Positions 1 to 8,931 of a stretch of DNA of 64,000 nt are shown here, one piece after another (positions within the stretch are counted from its first letter, which is position 1; each line of letters begins with the position of its first letter). Under the pieces are notes generated by a model. The model ran no database searches. It was not told the origin of the DNA and saw only the letters and a program-made list of their open reading frames with translations. The translations under genes and the position numbers were made by a program. This DNA comes from Streptomyces chartreusis (GTDB taxonomy: Bacteria > Actinomycetota > Actinomycetes > Streptomycetales > Streptomycetaceae), in NCBI RefSeq assembly GCF_008704715.1, contig NZ_CP023689.1:8804001-8868000 (forward strand). Reading direction: 5' to 3'.

Positions 1-256
1 GACCGATAAGAGGGTTGTTTTACGTGTCCGCTGTGACGCCGGATCCCCAATGCGAGCGAACTTGGCAAAAAGGGACGCCAATCCGCGCTCGGATCGTGTA
101 AATGCCGAGTTCCGGGCGGGTTACCGGGGGTTGACCACGGGTGTTTGCACGCCCCTCGTGGGACTTCGATGTCGCGCGGAATAGGTTGACCGTGTACAAG
201 AACCCAATGAGCTGCCGGGACATGCCTGGCGCCGTGAGCCGGTGATGGGGGCGGAC

Positions 257-1540
257 ATGTCAATGTCGAAGGGATCGAATGTTCCGGTGCCGACGACGGC
301 ACTGCGGGTCGAATTGGGCTGGGGCTCCGGTCCCGGAGTACCCGACGCGGACGCCTCGGCGCTGTTGCTCGTCGGCGGAAAGGTCCGCTCCGACGCCGAC
401 TTCATCTTCTACAACCAGCCCGCGCACTCCTCCGGCGCCGTCCGGCACGAGGGCAAGAGGGACGCCGGCGGGCAGGTGACCGACAGCATCCACGTCGACC
501 TCGCGCGCGTGGAGCCCGCCATCGAGACCGTCATCCTCGCCGCCTCCGCGGACGGCGGCTCGTTCGGCCGGGTGCCCGGCCTCTACATCGAGGTCAAGGA
601 CGCGGCCCAGGGGACCGTCGTCGCCCGCTTCGACAGCACCGGCGCCGACGTCGAAACCGCTTTCGTGCTCGGCGAGTTCTACCGCCGCCAGGGCGCCTGG
701 AAGTTCCGCGCCGTCGGCCAGGGCTACAGCAGCGGCCTGGAGGGCCTGGCCACCGACTACGGCATCACGGTCGACGAACCCCAGCAGGCGGCACCCACGG
801 CGGCGCCGGCCGCACCGCCGGTCGCCCCACCGGCCCCCACGATGGCCCCGCCTCCGCCCGCCATGCCGCCGGTGGCCCCGCCCGCGCCCCAGGGGGCGCC
901 GGTCAGCCTGAGCAAGGTCACGCTCACCAAGGCGGCCCCCGCGGTCTCGCTGACCAAGCAGGGCGGCACCTCGGGCGCCATGCGCGTGAACCTCAACTGG
1001 CAGGTGCGCAAGCAGTTCTCGGGCTGGGCGAGCAAGCTGGGCCGCCCCGTCGCCATGCACAACGACCTCGACCTCGACCTGTGCGCCCTGTACGAGCTGA
1101 CCGACGGCAGCAAGGGCGTGATCCAGTCCCTCGGCAACGCCTACGGTGCCCTGCACCAGCCCCCGTACATCCACCTGGACGGTGACGACCGCACCGGTGC
1201 CGTGGCCAGCGGTGAGAACCTCACCGTCAACCTCGACCAGCAGCGCGCCTTCCGCCGCATCCTGGTCTTCGTGACCATCTACCAGGGCGCGCGCTCCTTC
1301 GCCGACCTGCACGCCACGGTCACCCTCACACCGCAGCACGGCGCTCCGATCGACTTCTCCCTGGACGAGTGCACGGTCCCGTCCACGGTGTGCGCCCTCG
1401 CCCTGATCACCAACACGGGCAACGACCTGATCGTCCAGCGCGAGGCCCGCTACCTGGTCCCCGAGCGCGGCGTCAGCCCGCAGCGCACCGTCGACTACGC
1501 CTACGGCTGGGGCATGAACTGGACCCCCGGCCGCAAGTAG
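257..1540 (+). CDS. TerD-family stress protein with two TerD-like domains
   Basis: A 427-residue protein of the TerD/CABP family, cytoplasmic calcium-binding proteins linked to tellurite and general stress resistance. The first TerD-like beta-sandwich covers about residues 1-175 and starts with the family's short 'MSKGSNVPV' type N-terminus. A Pro/Ala-rich linker (about 180-230) follows, then a second TerD-like half (about 240-425) with the acidic stretch 'NDLDLDL' that binds calcium in this family. GTG at 242 and ATG at 245, 257 and 263 are all in frame; ATG 257 is preferred because a GGGGG run sits 5-6 bases upstream. Its TAG stop abuts the stop of the convergent glycosyltransferase with no base between. 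No tellurite operon neighbours are present, so a specific tellurite role is not supported. Confidence 0.88.
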   Translation: MSMSKGSNVPVPTTALRVELGWGSGPGVPDADASALLLVGGKVRSDADFIFYNQPAHSSGAVRHEGKRDAGGQVTDSIHVDLARVEPAIETVILAASADGGSFGRVPGLYIEVKDAAQGTVVARFDSTGADVETAFVLGEFYRRQGAWKFRAVGQGYSSGLEGLATDYGITVDEPQQAAPTAAPAAPPVAPPAPTMAPPPPAMPPVAPPAPQGAPVSLSKVTLTKAAPAVSLTKQGGTSGAMRVNLNWQVRKQFSGWASKLGRPVAMHNDLDLDLCALYELTDGSKGVIQSLGNAYGALHQPPYIHLDGDDRTGAVASGENLTVNLDQQRAFRRILVFVTIYQGARSFADLHATVTLTPQHGAPIDFSLDECTVPSTVCALALITNTGNDLIVQREARYLVPERGVSPQRTVDYAYGWGMNWTPGRK

Positions 1541-2716
1541 TCACCCCTCGTCGGGCAGCGCGTCCGGACGTGCGTAGGTGCGGCCCTTCCAGGCCGCACC
1601 ACGACCCCTGTAGTGCTGCACCGCGGAATCGACCGTCATCAGGAGATAGAGGAAAGCGGTGAACGGCAGCAGGGGAGCGAGCCACAGCGGCTGCCTGTAG
1701 TAACGGAGCATCGGGACGTACGTCCCCGTCATCACCAGCCACGCCAGACCGCCGCAGGCCGCCGTCACCGTGTCCCCGCCCGCCAGGCCCACGACGAGCG
1801 CCACGGGCGGCACCAGATACACCAACGCGAGCCCGGCGACCGTCCCGGCCAGCACCACCGGATTGTGCCTGAGCTGCGCGTACGCGCTGCGCGACACCAT
1901 CCGCCACAGGTCACCCAGCCGCGGATACGGCCGCACGCTGTCCACCCGCTCGGCCAGCCCCAGCCAGATGTGCCCGCCACCGCGCTTGACGGCCCGCGCG
2001 AGCGCCACGTCGTCGATGACGGCATGCCGGATGGCGTCCGGGATCCGCGCCCGTTCCGCCGCCTCGGCCCGCAGCAGGACACAGCCACCCGCGGCGGCCG
2101 CCGTCCGAGACCCCTTCCTACCGATCCGGCGGAACGGATAGAGCTGTGCGAAGAAGTACACGAAGGCCGGCACGACCACCCGCTCCCACAGGCTCTCCAC
2201 CCGCAGCCGCGCCATCTGCGAGACCGCGTCGAAGCCACCGGTGCGCGCGGCCGCGACCAGCTCGCGCAGGCTGTCGGGCGCATGCGCGATGTCGGCGTCC
2301 GTAAGAAGGAGGTATTCGGGCTCACGCGCGCGTGCCAGGCCGATGCCGTGCCGTACCGCCCACAGCTTGCCCGTCCAGCCCGCGGGCGGCTCGCCGGGGG
2401 AGTCCACCGTCAGCGGCAGCCCGCCATGGCGGCGCGCGAGCGCACGCGCCAGTTCCCCGGTGCCGTCCGAACTGCCGTCGTCGATCAGGAAGATCTCGGC
2501 CCGCCCCGGGTAGTCCTGGGCGAGCAGCGACGGCAGGCTCAGCGCGAGCACCGCGGCCTCGTCGCGGGCCGGCACGACGACGCAGACAGACGGCCACTCG
2601 TCCGGCCGAGTCCGCTGCGGGAGCCTGATATCCGTACGCCAGAAGAAGCCCTGACAGAGCAGCAGCCACAGCCAGGCGGCGAGTGATCCGGCGGAGGTCC
2701 ACGCGAAGGCGCTCAC
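1541..2716 (-). CDS. Membrane glycosyltransferase family 2, HpnB-like
   Basis: About 391 residues. An N-terminal hydrophobic segment ('AAWLWLLLCQ') is followed by a GT2 catalytic domain: 'VVVPARDEA' nucleotide-binding strand, 'LIDDGSSDGT', 'LLTDADI' (DxD metal site) and 'HAVIDDVALARA' for the acceptor/base region. At least three hydrophobic segments follow at the C-terminus. This layout matches HpnB-type hopene-associated glycosyltransferases; no hopanoid genes are nearby, so the acceptor is inferred from family only. An in-frame start at 2749 is possible, but GTG 2716 ('VSAFAWTSAG') begins closer to the hydrophobic segment and leaves room for the divergent promoter shared with the racemase-like gene. 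No strong ribosome binding site decides it. Confidence 0.82.
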   Translation of the reverse strand: MSAFAWTSAGSLAAWLWLLLCQGFFWRTDIRLPQRTRPDEWPSVCVVVPARDEAAVLALSLPSLLAQDYPGRAEIFLIDDGSSDGTGELARALARRHGGLPLTVDSPGEPPAGWTGKLWAVRHGIGLARAREPEYLLLTDADIAHAPDSLRELVAAARTGGFDAVSQMARLRVESLWERVVVPAFVYFFAQLYPFRRIGRKGSRTAAAAGGCVLLRAEAAERARIPDAIRHAVIDDVALARAVKRGGGHIWLGLAERVDSVRPYPRLGDLWRMVSRSAYAQLRHNPVVLAGTVAGLALVYLVPPVALVVGLAGGDTVTAACGGLAWLVMTGTYVPMLRYYRQPLWLAPLLPFTAFLYLLMTVDSAVQHYRGRGAAWKGRTYARPDALPDEG

Positions 2717-2773
2717 CCGCGCAGTCTGCCCCACGGGAGCGGCCGGCAAGGGCCCATCGTCTATCGTGGCCGG

Positions 2774-3559
2774 GTGAAGATCGCGCTGATGGACTCCGGA
2801 ATCGGCTTGCTCGCGGCGACCGCCGCGGTACGGCGGCTGCGACCCGACGCAGATCTCGTGCTCTCACTCGACCCCGACGGCATGCCCTGGGGTCCCAGGA
2901 CTCCCGAAGACCTCACCAGGCGCGCCGTGGCCGTCGCCGACGCCGCCGCGGCGCACCGGCCCGATGCCTTGATCATCGGCTGCAACACGGCGACCGTGCA
3001 CGCGCTGCCCACCCTCCGCGCCCGCCTCGAACCCGCCATACCGGTCGTCGGCACCGTCCCGGCCATCAAACCGGCCGCGGCCGGCGGCGGCCCCGTCGCG
3101 ATCTGGGCCACCCCCGCCACCACCGGCAGCTCCTACCAGCGCGGGCTGATCAACGACTTCGCCGACGGCGTGACCGTCACCGAAGTGCCCTGCTTCGGGC
3201 TGGCGGAAGCGGTGGAGCACGCGGACGAGTCGGCGATCGACGCCGCCGTCACCGCGGCCGCCGCCCTCACCCCGCTGGACGTGACGACCGTAGTCCTGGG
3301 CTGCACCCACTACGAACTCGTCGCCGAGCGCATCCGCGCCGCCGTCCAGCGCCCCGACTTCCCGCCGCTCGTCCTGCACGGCTCCGCCGGAGCAGTCGCA
3401 GCGCAGGCCCTCCGCCGGCTCGGCGAGCAGCCCGCCCCCGGGGCGGAGGCGACGGGCACCCTGACCGTGCTGCTGAGCGGCCGCGAGGGCAAGCTCCCCG
3501 AGCCCGCCCTCGCCTACGCGGAAGGTCGCCTCCTCCACGCGGTCAGCCCCGCACAGTGA
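2774..3559 (+). CDS. Aspartate/glutamate racemase family protein (MurI-like)
   Basis: 261 residues from a GTG start. The N-terminus 'ALMDSGIGLLA' matches the 'FDSGxGG' opening of glutamate racemase. The two catalytic cysteines of the family are present in 'IIGCNTATVHALP' (about residue 75) and 'VVLGCTHYELV' (about 178). Family enzymes interconvert L- and D-Glu/Asp through a two-base thiolate mechanism and supply D-Glu for peptidoglycan. The sequence is somewhat divergent from housekeeping MurI ('MDSGIGLL' rather than 'FDSGVGGL'), so it may be a second, specialised racemase. It is divergent from the glycosyltransferase, with a very short gap, and stands alone. Confidence 0.8.
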   Translation: MKIALMDSGIGLLAATAAVRRLRPDADLVLSLDPDGMPWGPRTPEDLTRRAVAVADAAAAHRPDALIIGCNTATVHALPTLRARLEPAIPVVGTVPAIKPAAAGGGPVAIWATPATTGSSYQRGLINDFADGVTVTEVPCFGLAEAVEHADESAIDAAVTAAAALTPLDVTTVVLGCTHYELVAERIRAAVQRPDFPPLVLHGSAGAVAAQALRRLGEQPAPGAEATGTLTVLLSGREGKLPEPALAYAEGRLLHAVSPAQ

Positions 3560-3690
3560 TCGGCGATCACCACCGGCGGTCATGAGCCGACGCCCATGAC
3601 CGGGCGCCGCGGATCCGCCTTGCTCCGGTCGGCGCAGTCACCCTGGGCGACGAGGTACCAGCGCAGCGAATCCTGAGTAATCTCATAGCC

Positions 3691-4233
3691 ATGAGGGACC
3701 ACCCCCACGGCAGGAAGCCGCATCCTGATGTGTGGACCGGGCGGGCGACCAACCGGGTCCAGTGGTTGTTGGCGCTCGTTGGCGCCGCCTGTATGGCGCT
3801 CGGAGTCGAGCTGGCCGTCGACTCGCCCTGGACGGGCGGCGTCGCCCCCCTCGCCATGGCCGTCGTGGGCTGCATCGCCGCCGGACTGCTGGTCCTCTTC
3901 GGCACTCTGGCGTTCGTGCACGTCGCCCTGAAGGTCGACCAGGAGTGCCTCGAGGTGCGCTGCGGCCACATCGGTGTGCCGCGCCGCCGTATCCCCCTGT
4001 CAGAGGTCGTAGGCGCCGAGTTCGTTCCACTGGTCACTCCGCGCCACTGGGGTGGCTGGGGTTACCGATGGCGTCCCGAGAAGGGCACCGCCGTTGTCGT
4101 ACGGCGGGGTGAGGGCCTGGTACTGCGGTTGGGTGACGGCCACACGTTCACCGTCACCGTGGATGACGCGGAGGCGGCCGTGGGAGTCATCGAGGAACGC
4201 CTGCGTACTCGGAAGGTCGGCACGGTTCACTGA
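3691..4233 (+). CDS. Small membrane protein with PH-like C-terminal domain
   Basis: 180 residues. Two hydrophobic segments (about 25-42 and 50-72) form an N-terminal hairpin. A cytoplasmic beta-rich domain follows: 'VDQECLEVRCGHIGVPRRRIPLSEV', then 'GWGYRW' and 'GTAVVVRRGEGLVLRLGDG'. This resembles actinobacterial bacterial-PH-like proteins of unknown function. There is no catalytic motif. It is transcribed alone, 130 bases after the racemase-like gene. A real gene by codon usage, function unknown. Confidence 0.75.
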   Translation: MRDHPHGRKPHPDVWTGRATNRVQWLLALVGAACMALGVELAVDSPWTGGVAPLAMAVVGCIAAGLLVLFGTLAFVHVALKVDQECLEVRCGHIGVPRRRIPLSEVVGAEFVPLVTPRHWGGWGYRWRPEKGTAVVVRRGEGLVLRLGDGHTFTVTVDDAEAAVGVIEERLRTRKVGTVH

Positions 4234-4278
4234 GCTGGGGCCGGCTGCCGGGAGGGGGCGGCGTTGGCGTTTCACTGG

Positions 4279-4310
4279 GCTGGGTGCTGGGTGCTGGGTG
4301 CTGGGTGCTG
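4279..4310. repeat. Heptanucleotide tandem repeat (GCTGGGT)
   Basis: Four perfect head-to-tail copies of GCTGGGT plus a partial fifth, in the gap between the PH-like membrane gene (ends 4233) and the O-antigen-ligase-like gene (ends 4449). It is non-coding on any convincing frame. A repeat of this kind can change copy number by slippage; nothing shows a regulatory role. Confidence 0.85.
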
Positions 4311-4448
4311 GTCTGGTCGGTGTTCGTCGGTTGCTCGTCGGGCACTGCTTGCTGCGGGTGACGGCGGCTGTCGGGCCCATGTGTGCGGACAACACAGTGG
4401 TCCGCGAGGGCTTGGGCATGGGTATGTGCGACAGCGTTGTACGTCAGG

Positions 4449-5516
4449 TCATGGAGCCAGCTGGTCGCCACGCGTGCGTACGTCGTCCTCGCGCTGCGTC
4501 GACTCAACGGCGATCGGGCGTGCTGTGGCCAGCCCCGCCAGCAGGCCCGCTCCCACGGACACCGTGGTGAAGCTGAGCGCATTGCCGACCGCGGCGATGG
4601 CCGCAAGCGCGGTGAGTGCCGCACCCGCGGTGAGAGCGACGGGGGTGGGGCGGGCGGTGCGCCACAGAGCGAAGAGCATCCAACAGAAGGCCGCCGCCAG
4701 GAGCAGTACGCCGACGACTCCCTGTTCCGCAGCCTGCTGCAAGGGCGCCGAGTGCGGCTTGCCGTCGGACAGGAGTGTCCCGGTCGCCGTCGAACTGAGC
4801 TCGCCGAAGCGGCCCGGACCCACACCCAGGGCGAGGTCCTCGCGCGCCAGGTGCAGCGCGTCCTGCCACAGCTGGATCCGGTGTCCGGTCAGCTGACCCT
4901 CCAGCCAGGTCAGCAGCCCGCCGGGCACCACGTTCCCGGCGACCGCCCAGATCAGGCCGGTGACCGAGGCCGCCGCCAGGGCCAGCCCCGCGATGCCCAC
5001 GCCGCGGTGGCGGAGGTGGCCGGCAGAGAGCGAGCACACCAGGACGGCGGAACAGGTGACGAAGCCGCTGGTCGAGCCCAGGACTGCCGCGGTCACCGTG
5101 ATCCCGGCGGCGAGCAGACGCAGAGCCAGGCGTACCAGCGGCGCCGAGGCGGACCAGGCCGCACAGCATGCGGCGCCGGTGGCGAGCGTCAGTACCGCGG
5201 CGGTGGCTCCCGCGTGGCCCAACGGCGTGACGAGCTGCGGGCCGGGCGACAGATGGGGAACGGTCAGCGTCAGGCCCACTCCGGCCAGAGCCGCGACGCA
5301 GGGCACGGCGACAGGCAGCAGCGCTCCGCCGATGCGGCCCGCGGCATAGCCGGCCGCCACGGCGAGGATCGCGAGCAGCACACCCTCGGGGCGGCCGTCG
5401 TGCATGGCAGCAGAGATCAGCGACCATGCGGCGCAGGCTCCCAGCACGACGACGCCCGCCGCGTCAGAAACGTTTCGTCTGTCGCCGTCCTCTTGCGGAC
5501 CTGCCGAGGACGTCAT
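4449..5516 (-). CDS. O-antigen ligase-like polytopic membrane protein
   Basis: 355 residues from ATG 5516; an in-frame GTG lies five codons upstream. Roughly ten hydrophobic segments. Near residues 220-275 the large loop reads 'LTGHRIQLWQDAL', then 'GVGPGRFGEL' and 'HSAPLQQAAEQGVVG', which is the Wzy_C/WaaL signature (His in 'HSxxLQ', Glu-x-Gly). Proteins of this superfamily transfer or polymerise lipid-linked glycans at the outer face of the membrane. In Streptomyces the substrate is unknown. The gene is shorter than typical ligases (about 400-450 residues). It has no polysaccharide genes next to it. The reading frame stays open far upstream antisense to lnt, which is a high-G+C artefact. 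Confidence 0.75.
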   Translation of the reverse strand: MTSSAGPQEDGDRRNVSDAAGVVVLGACAAWSLISAAMHDGRPEGVLLAILAVAAGYAAGRIGGALLPVAVPCVAALAGVGLTLTVPHLSPGPQLVTPLGHAGATAAVLTLATGAACCAAWSASAPLVRLALRLLAAGITVTAAVLGSTSGFVTCSAVLVCSLSAGHLRHRGVGIAGLALAAASVTGLIWAVAGNVVPGGLLTWLEGQLTGHRIQLWQDALHLAREDLALGVGPGRFGELSSTATGTLLSDGKPHSAPLQQAAEQGVVGVLLLAAAFCWMLFALWRTARPTPVALTAGAALTALAAIAAVGNALSFTTVSVGAGLLAGLATARPIAVESTQREDDVRTRGDQLAP

Positions 5517-5792
5517 TCTTGCGACACCCACCCCGCCCCCCGAAACCGGTCCCCCGACCTGTGACGGAACCTCGGCCACCCGGACCTGACCGGCCGGTAC
5601 GAATGAGGCTCCGGCATACCGTAACGGCTTATGGCCGGTTTGTGGACGTCTCGTGCAGGAACGATGCGGCGCGGGACCTCGGTGTGCGGCGATTCGAGGT
5701 CGGTATTCGTGCGCTCGGCCGTGTGCCGTGGGCCCTGCCCGTGAGACGGACCGCGCTGTCCGTGCCAAGGTCAACCGCCGTACACTCCCGGA

Positions 5793-7403
5793 GTGACCGT
5801 CACCGCAACCTCCGTGGACGAGTCGGACCAGCTCGACCCGCAGACCGCGCCCGCCTCGCGCGCGGCACGACTCGTGCGTCTGGTTCCGGCCCTCGCCGCT
5901 GCGCTCTCCGGAGTGCTGCTCTACGTCAGCTTCCCGCCGCGTACCTTGTGGTGGCTGGCCCTGCCTGCGTTCGCCGTCTTCGGCTGGGTTCTGCGCGGGC
6001 GTAGCTGGAAGGCGGGCCTCGGCCTCGGCTATCTGTTCGGCCTCGGTTTTCTGCTGCCGCTGCTGGTGTGGACCGGTGTGGAGGTCGGCCCGGGACCCTG
6101 GCTTGCGCTCGTCGTGATCGAAGCGGTTTTCGTTGCGCTGGTGGGCGCGGGAGTCGCCGCGGTGTCGAAGCTGCCGGGCTGGCCGGTGTGGGCGGCGGCG
6201 CTGTGGATCGCCGGAGAGGCGGCACGCGCGCGTGCGCCGTTCAACGGCTTCCCCTGGGGCAAGATCGCGTTCGGTCAGGCCGATGGTGTCTTCCTGCCGC
6301 TCGCTGCCTTGGGCGGCACGCCGGTGCTGGGCTTCGCGGTCGTCCTGTGCGGCTTCGGTCTCTACGAGGTCGTACGCCTGGCGGTGGAGCGGCGGCGCAT
6401 GCGGGCCGTGCAGCGGTCCGCCGCGGCCGTGGCCCTGCTGAGCGTCGCCTTGCCCGTGGTGGGCGCCGTGGCCGCGCGGCCGCTGGTCAGCGACAAGGCC
6501 GAGGACGGCACCGCGACCGTCGCCGTCATCCAGGGCAACGTGCCGCGCGCGGGACTCGACTTCAACGCCCAGCGACGGGCCGTACTCGACTACCACGCGC
6601 GCGAGACCGAGCGCCTGGCCGCCGAGGTCAAGGCGGGCAAGGCCGAACAGCCCGACTTCGTGCTGTGGCCCGAGAACTCCTCCGACATCGACCCCTTCGC
6701 CAACGCCGACGCCCGCGCCGTCATTAACACGGCCGCCAAGGCGATCGGCGCGCCAATCTCGGTGGGCGGCGTGGTCGAGCGGGACGGCAAGCTGCTCAAC
6801 GAGCAGATCCTGTGGGACCCGAAGAAGGGCCCCGTCGACACCTATGACAAGCGGCAGATCCAGCCGTTCGGCGAGTACCTGCCGCTGCGCTCGCTGGTCG
6901 GGGCGATCAACGAGAACTGGACCTCGATGGTCCGCCAGGACTTCAGCCGCGGCAGCGAACCGGGCGTGTTCACCATGGACGGCGCCAAGGTCGGTCTCGT
7001 CACTTGCTATGAGGCCGCCTTCGACTGGGCGGTTCGCTCCGAGGTCGTCGACGGTGCGCAGATGATCTCCGTGCCGAGCAACAACGCCACCTTCGACCGC
7101 AGCGAGATGACCTACCAGCAGCTCGCAATGTCCCGCGTCCGCGCCGTCGAGCACAGCCGGACGGTCACCGTCCCGGTGACCAGCGGCGTCAGCGCGATCA
7201 TCATGCCGGACGGCAAGATCACGCAGCGTACCGGCATGTTCGTGGCCGACTCACTCGTCCAGAAGGTCCCGCTGCGCTCCAGCGAGACCCCTGCCACCCG
7301 TCTCGGCATCCTGCCGGAGATCGCCCTGGTGCTGATCGCGGCGGGCGGCCTCGGCTGGGCGATCGGCGCCGGGATGCGCGCACGGCGGTCCGCGGACGCG
7401 TAG
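5793..7403 (+). CDS. lnt: Apolipoprotein N-acyltransferase
   Basis: 536 residues from GTG 5793. The N-terminal half (about 25-225) is a polytopic membrane domain; the C-terminal half is a nitrilase-like domain. The catalytic triad is visible: Glu in 'LWPENSSD', Lys in 'YDKRQIQPFGEYLP', Cys in 'LVTCYEAAFDW'. Lnt adds the third acyl chain to the N-terminal cysteine of lipoproteins, after Lgt and Lsp, using membrane phospholipid as donor. Streptomyces usually carry two lnt homologues; which one this is cannot be told. A short C-terminal hydrophobic segment ('IALVLIAAGGLGWAIGAG') closes the protein. Transcribed alone. Confidence 0.92.
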   Translation: MTVTATSVDESDQLDPQTAPASRAARLVRLVPALAAALSGVLLYVSFPPRTLWWLALPAFAVFGWVLRGRSWKAGLGLGYLFGLGFLLPLLVWTGVEVGPGPWLALVVIEAVFVALVGAGVAAVSKLPGWPVWAAALWIAGEAARARAPFNGFPWGKIAFGQADGVFLPLAALGGTPVLGFAVVLCGFGLYEVVRLAVERRRMRAVQRSAAAVALLSVALPVVGAVAARPLVSDKAEDGTATVAVIQGNVPRAGLDFNAQRRAVLDYHARETERLAAEVKAGKAEQPDFVLWPENSSDIDPFANADARAVINTAAKAIGAPISVGGVVERDGKLLNEQILWDPKKGPVDTYDKRQIQPFGEYLPLRSLVGAINENWTSMVRQDFSRGSEPGVFTMDGAKVGLVTCYEAAFDWAVRSEVVDGAQMISVPSNNATFDRSEMTYQQLAMSRVRAVEHSRTVTVPVTSGVSAIIMPDGKITQRTGMFVADSLVQKVPLRSSETPATRLGILPEIALVLIAAGGLGWAIGAGMRARRSADA

Positions 7404-7530
7404 CCGTAAGAGGACACGTAGCTGTAAGGCGGCGGTCGCGTCCGTAGCGTGGACCGCCTGCCGATCGTGCTGATCGCAAGCCCGCGAAACCTACCGAGGG
7501 CCGCGTCACCGGCCCGTTAGGGTCGGGGAC

Positions 7531-8010
7531 ATGGCTACTCCTGACTTCATTCGTACGATCCGTGCCGCCGCCGGTCATCAACTGCTGTGGCTTCCCGGGA
7601 TCAGCGCCGTCGTCTTCGACGACGAGGGACGGGTCCTGCTGGGGCAGCGCGCGGACAACCACAAGTGGACGGTGATCAACGGCATCCCCGACCCCGGCGA
7701 GCAGCCCGCTGCCTGCGCCGTGCGGGAGGTGTACGAGGAGACGGGCGTCCGGTGTGTCCCCGAGCGGGTCGTGCTCGTCAGGTCCAGCGGTGAGGTCACC
7801 TATCCGAACGGCGACATGTGCCAGTTCATGGACATCACCTTCCGCTGCCGTGCCGTCGGTGGCGAGGCACGGGTGAACGACGACGAGTCGGTCGAGGTCG
7901 GCTGGTACGAGGTGGACTCGCTGCCCGAGATGGAGGAACGCCAGCTGTTTCGGATCAAGCAGGCACTGGCCGATGAACCCACGTGGTTCGAGCCTATGAG
8001 TACGGACTGA
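7531..8010 (+). CDS. Nudix hydrolase
   Basis: 159 residues. The full Nudix box is present: G, five residues, E, seven residues, then 'REVYEETGV', at about residues 52-74. These enzymes hydrolyse nucleoside diphosphates linked to another moiety, using Mg2+ held by the REUxEE glutamates. The N-terminal 'RTIRAAAGHQLLWLPGISAVVFDDEGRVLL' style matches the large Streptomyces Nudix group of unknown substrate. Followed 54 bases later by the SDR gene on the same strand; cotranscription is possible. Confidence 0.88.
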   Translation: MATPDFIRTIRAAAGHQLLWLPGISAVVFDDEGRVLLGQRADNHKWTVINGIPDPGEQPAACAVREVYEETGVRCVPERVVLVRSSGEVTYPNGDMCQFMDITFRCRAVGGEARVNDDESVEVGWYEVDSLPEMEERQLFRIKQALADEPTWFEPMSTD

Positions 8011-8064
8011 AGTATGGGTTGCGACCATATGTGGCCTGGCAGGGGCGCTGCCTAGGGTCGAGCC

Positions 8065-8874
8065 ATGACCCCGCGCAGCACCCTCCCGGCTCAAGGCTCG
8101 CCCTTGCCCTCCCCGCTCGACCTCGGCGGCCGCACCGCCCTTGTCACCGGAGCTGCCGGTGGCATCGGCCGCGCCTGTGCGCTACGGCTCGCGGCCGCAG
8201 GGGCCAAGGTCAGAGCGGTCGACCGGGATGCCGCCGGTCTGGAGGAGCTTGCCGAGCTGGCTCGCGGGCTTGCGGGCGCGGTCGAACCCCATGTCCTGGA
8301 TCTGACCGACCTGGACGCTGCGGAGCTCGCCGCCGCCGGCACCGACGTCCTGGTGAACAACGCGGGGTTGCAGTTGGTGCGCCCTATAGAGGAGTTCCCG
8401 CCCGACGTCTTCCACACGGTGCTCACCGTGATGCTGGAGGCGCCGTTCCGGCTCATCCGTGGAGCCCTGCCCCATATGTATGGGCAGGGCTGGGGCCGCA
8501 TCGTCAATGTGTCCTCCGTACATGGGCTGCGCGCCTCGGCATTCAAGTCGGCCTACGTGGCCGCCAAACACGGTCTGGAGGGACTCTCCAAGACCGCAGC
8601 CCTGGAGGGCGCACCACATGGCGTCACCTCGAACTGTGTGAACCCCGCCTATGTGCGCACCCCACTGGTCGAGAAGCAGATCGCCGACCAGGCCACAGCG
8701 CACGGCATCCCCGAGGAGCGGGTGGTGTCCGAGGTGATGTTGCAGGACAGCGCGGTCAAGCGGCTCATCGAACCGGAGGAGGTCGCCGAAGCCGTGGCGT
8801 ATCTGTGCAGCCCGCACGCTTCCTTCGTGTCCGGTACCTCGCTGGTGCTCGACGGTGGCTGGACCGCGCACTGA
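8065..8874 (+). CDS. SDR oxidoreductase, probable 3-hydroxybutyrate dehydrogenase
   Basis: 269 residues. Classical short-chain dehydrogenase: cofactor loop 'TGAAGGIGRA', 'NNAG', catalytic Ser in 'NVSSVHG' and the 'YVAAKHG' Tyr/Lys pair, closing with 'SGTSLVLDGGWTAH'. The stretch 'VEKQIADQATAHGI' and 'VMLQDSAVKRLIEPEEVAEAV' are typical of D-3-hydroxybutyrate dehydrogenases, which make acetoacetate and NADH from ketone body or PHB monomer. The following gene encodes a GAF/PucR-like regulator and the next a MHS-type carrier, an arrangement that fits uptake and oxidation of a small hydroxy acid. Substrate is inferred. Confidence 0.82.
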   Translation: MTPRSTLPAQGSPLPSPLDLGGRTALVTGAAGGIGRACALRLAAAGAKVRAVDRDAAGLEELAELARGLAGAVEPHVLDLTDLDAAELAAAGTDVLVNNAGLQLVRPIEEFPPDVFHTVLTVMLEAPFRLIRGALPHMYGQGWGRIVNVSSVHGLRASAFKSAYVAAKHGLEGLSKTAALEGAPHGVTSNCVNPAYVRTPLVEKQIADQATAHGIPEERVVSEVMLQDSAVKRLIEPEEVAEAVAYLCSPHASFVSGTSLVLDGGWTAH

Positions 8875-8931
8875 CCGGCAGGGGCCGGCGGGAATCCGAG
8901 TTATCCACAGGGCTGACGGGGTGGCGGTGCG

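Noticed and set aside
1..256. Short minus-strand frames at the window start
   Set aside because: No motif or ribosome site; treated as leader of the TerD gene.
4383..5564. Plus-strand 393-codon frame
   Set aside because: Gln/Arg/Gly-rich antisense of the O-antigen-ligase-like gene.
5517..7154. Very long minus-strand open frame continuing upstream of the O-antigen-ligase-like gene
   Set aside because: It is antisense to lnt, His/Gly/Arg-rich and without motifs; a high-G+C shadow. The real gene starts at 5516.
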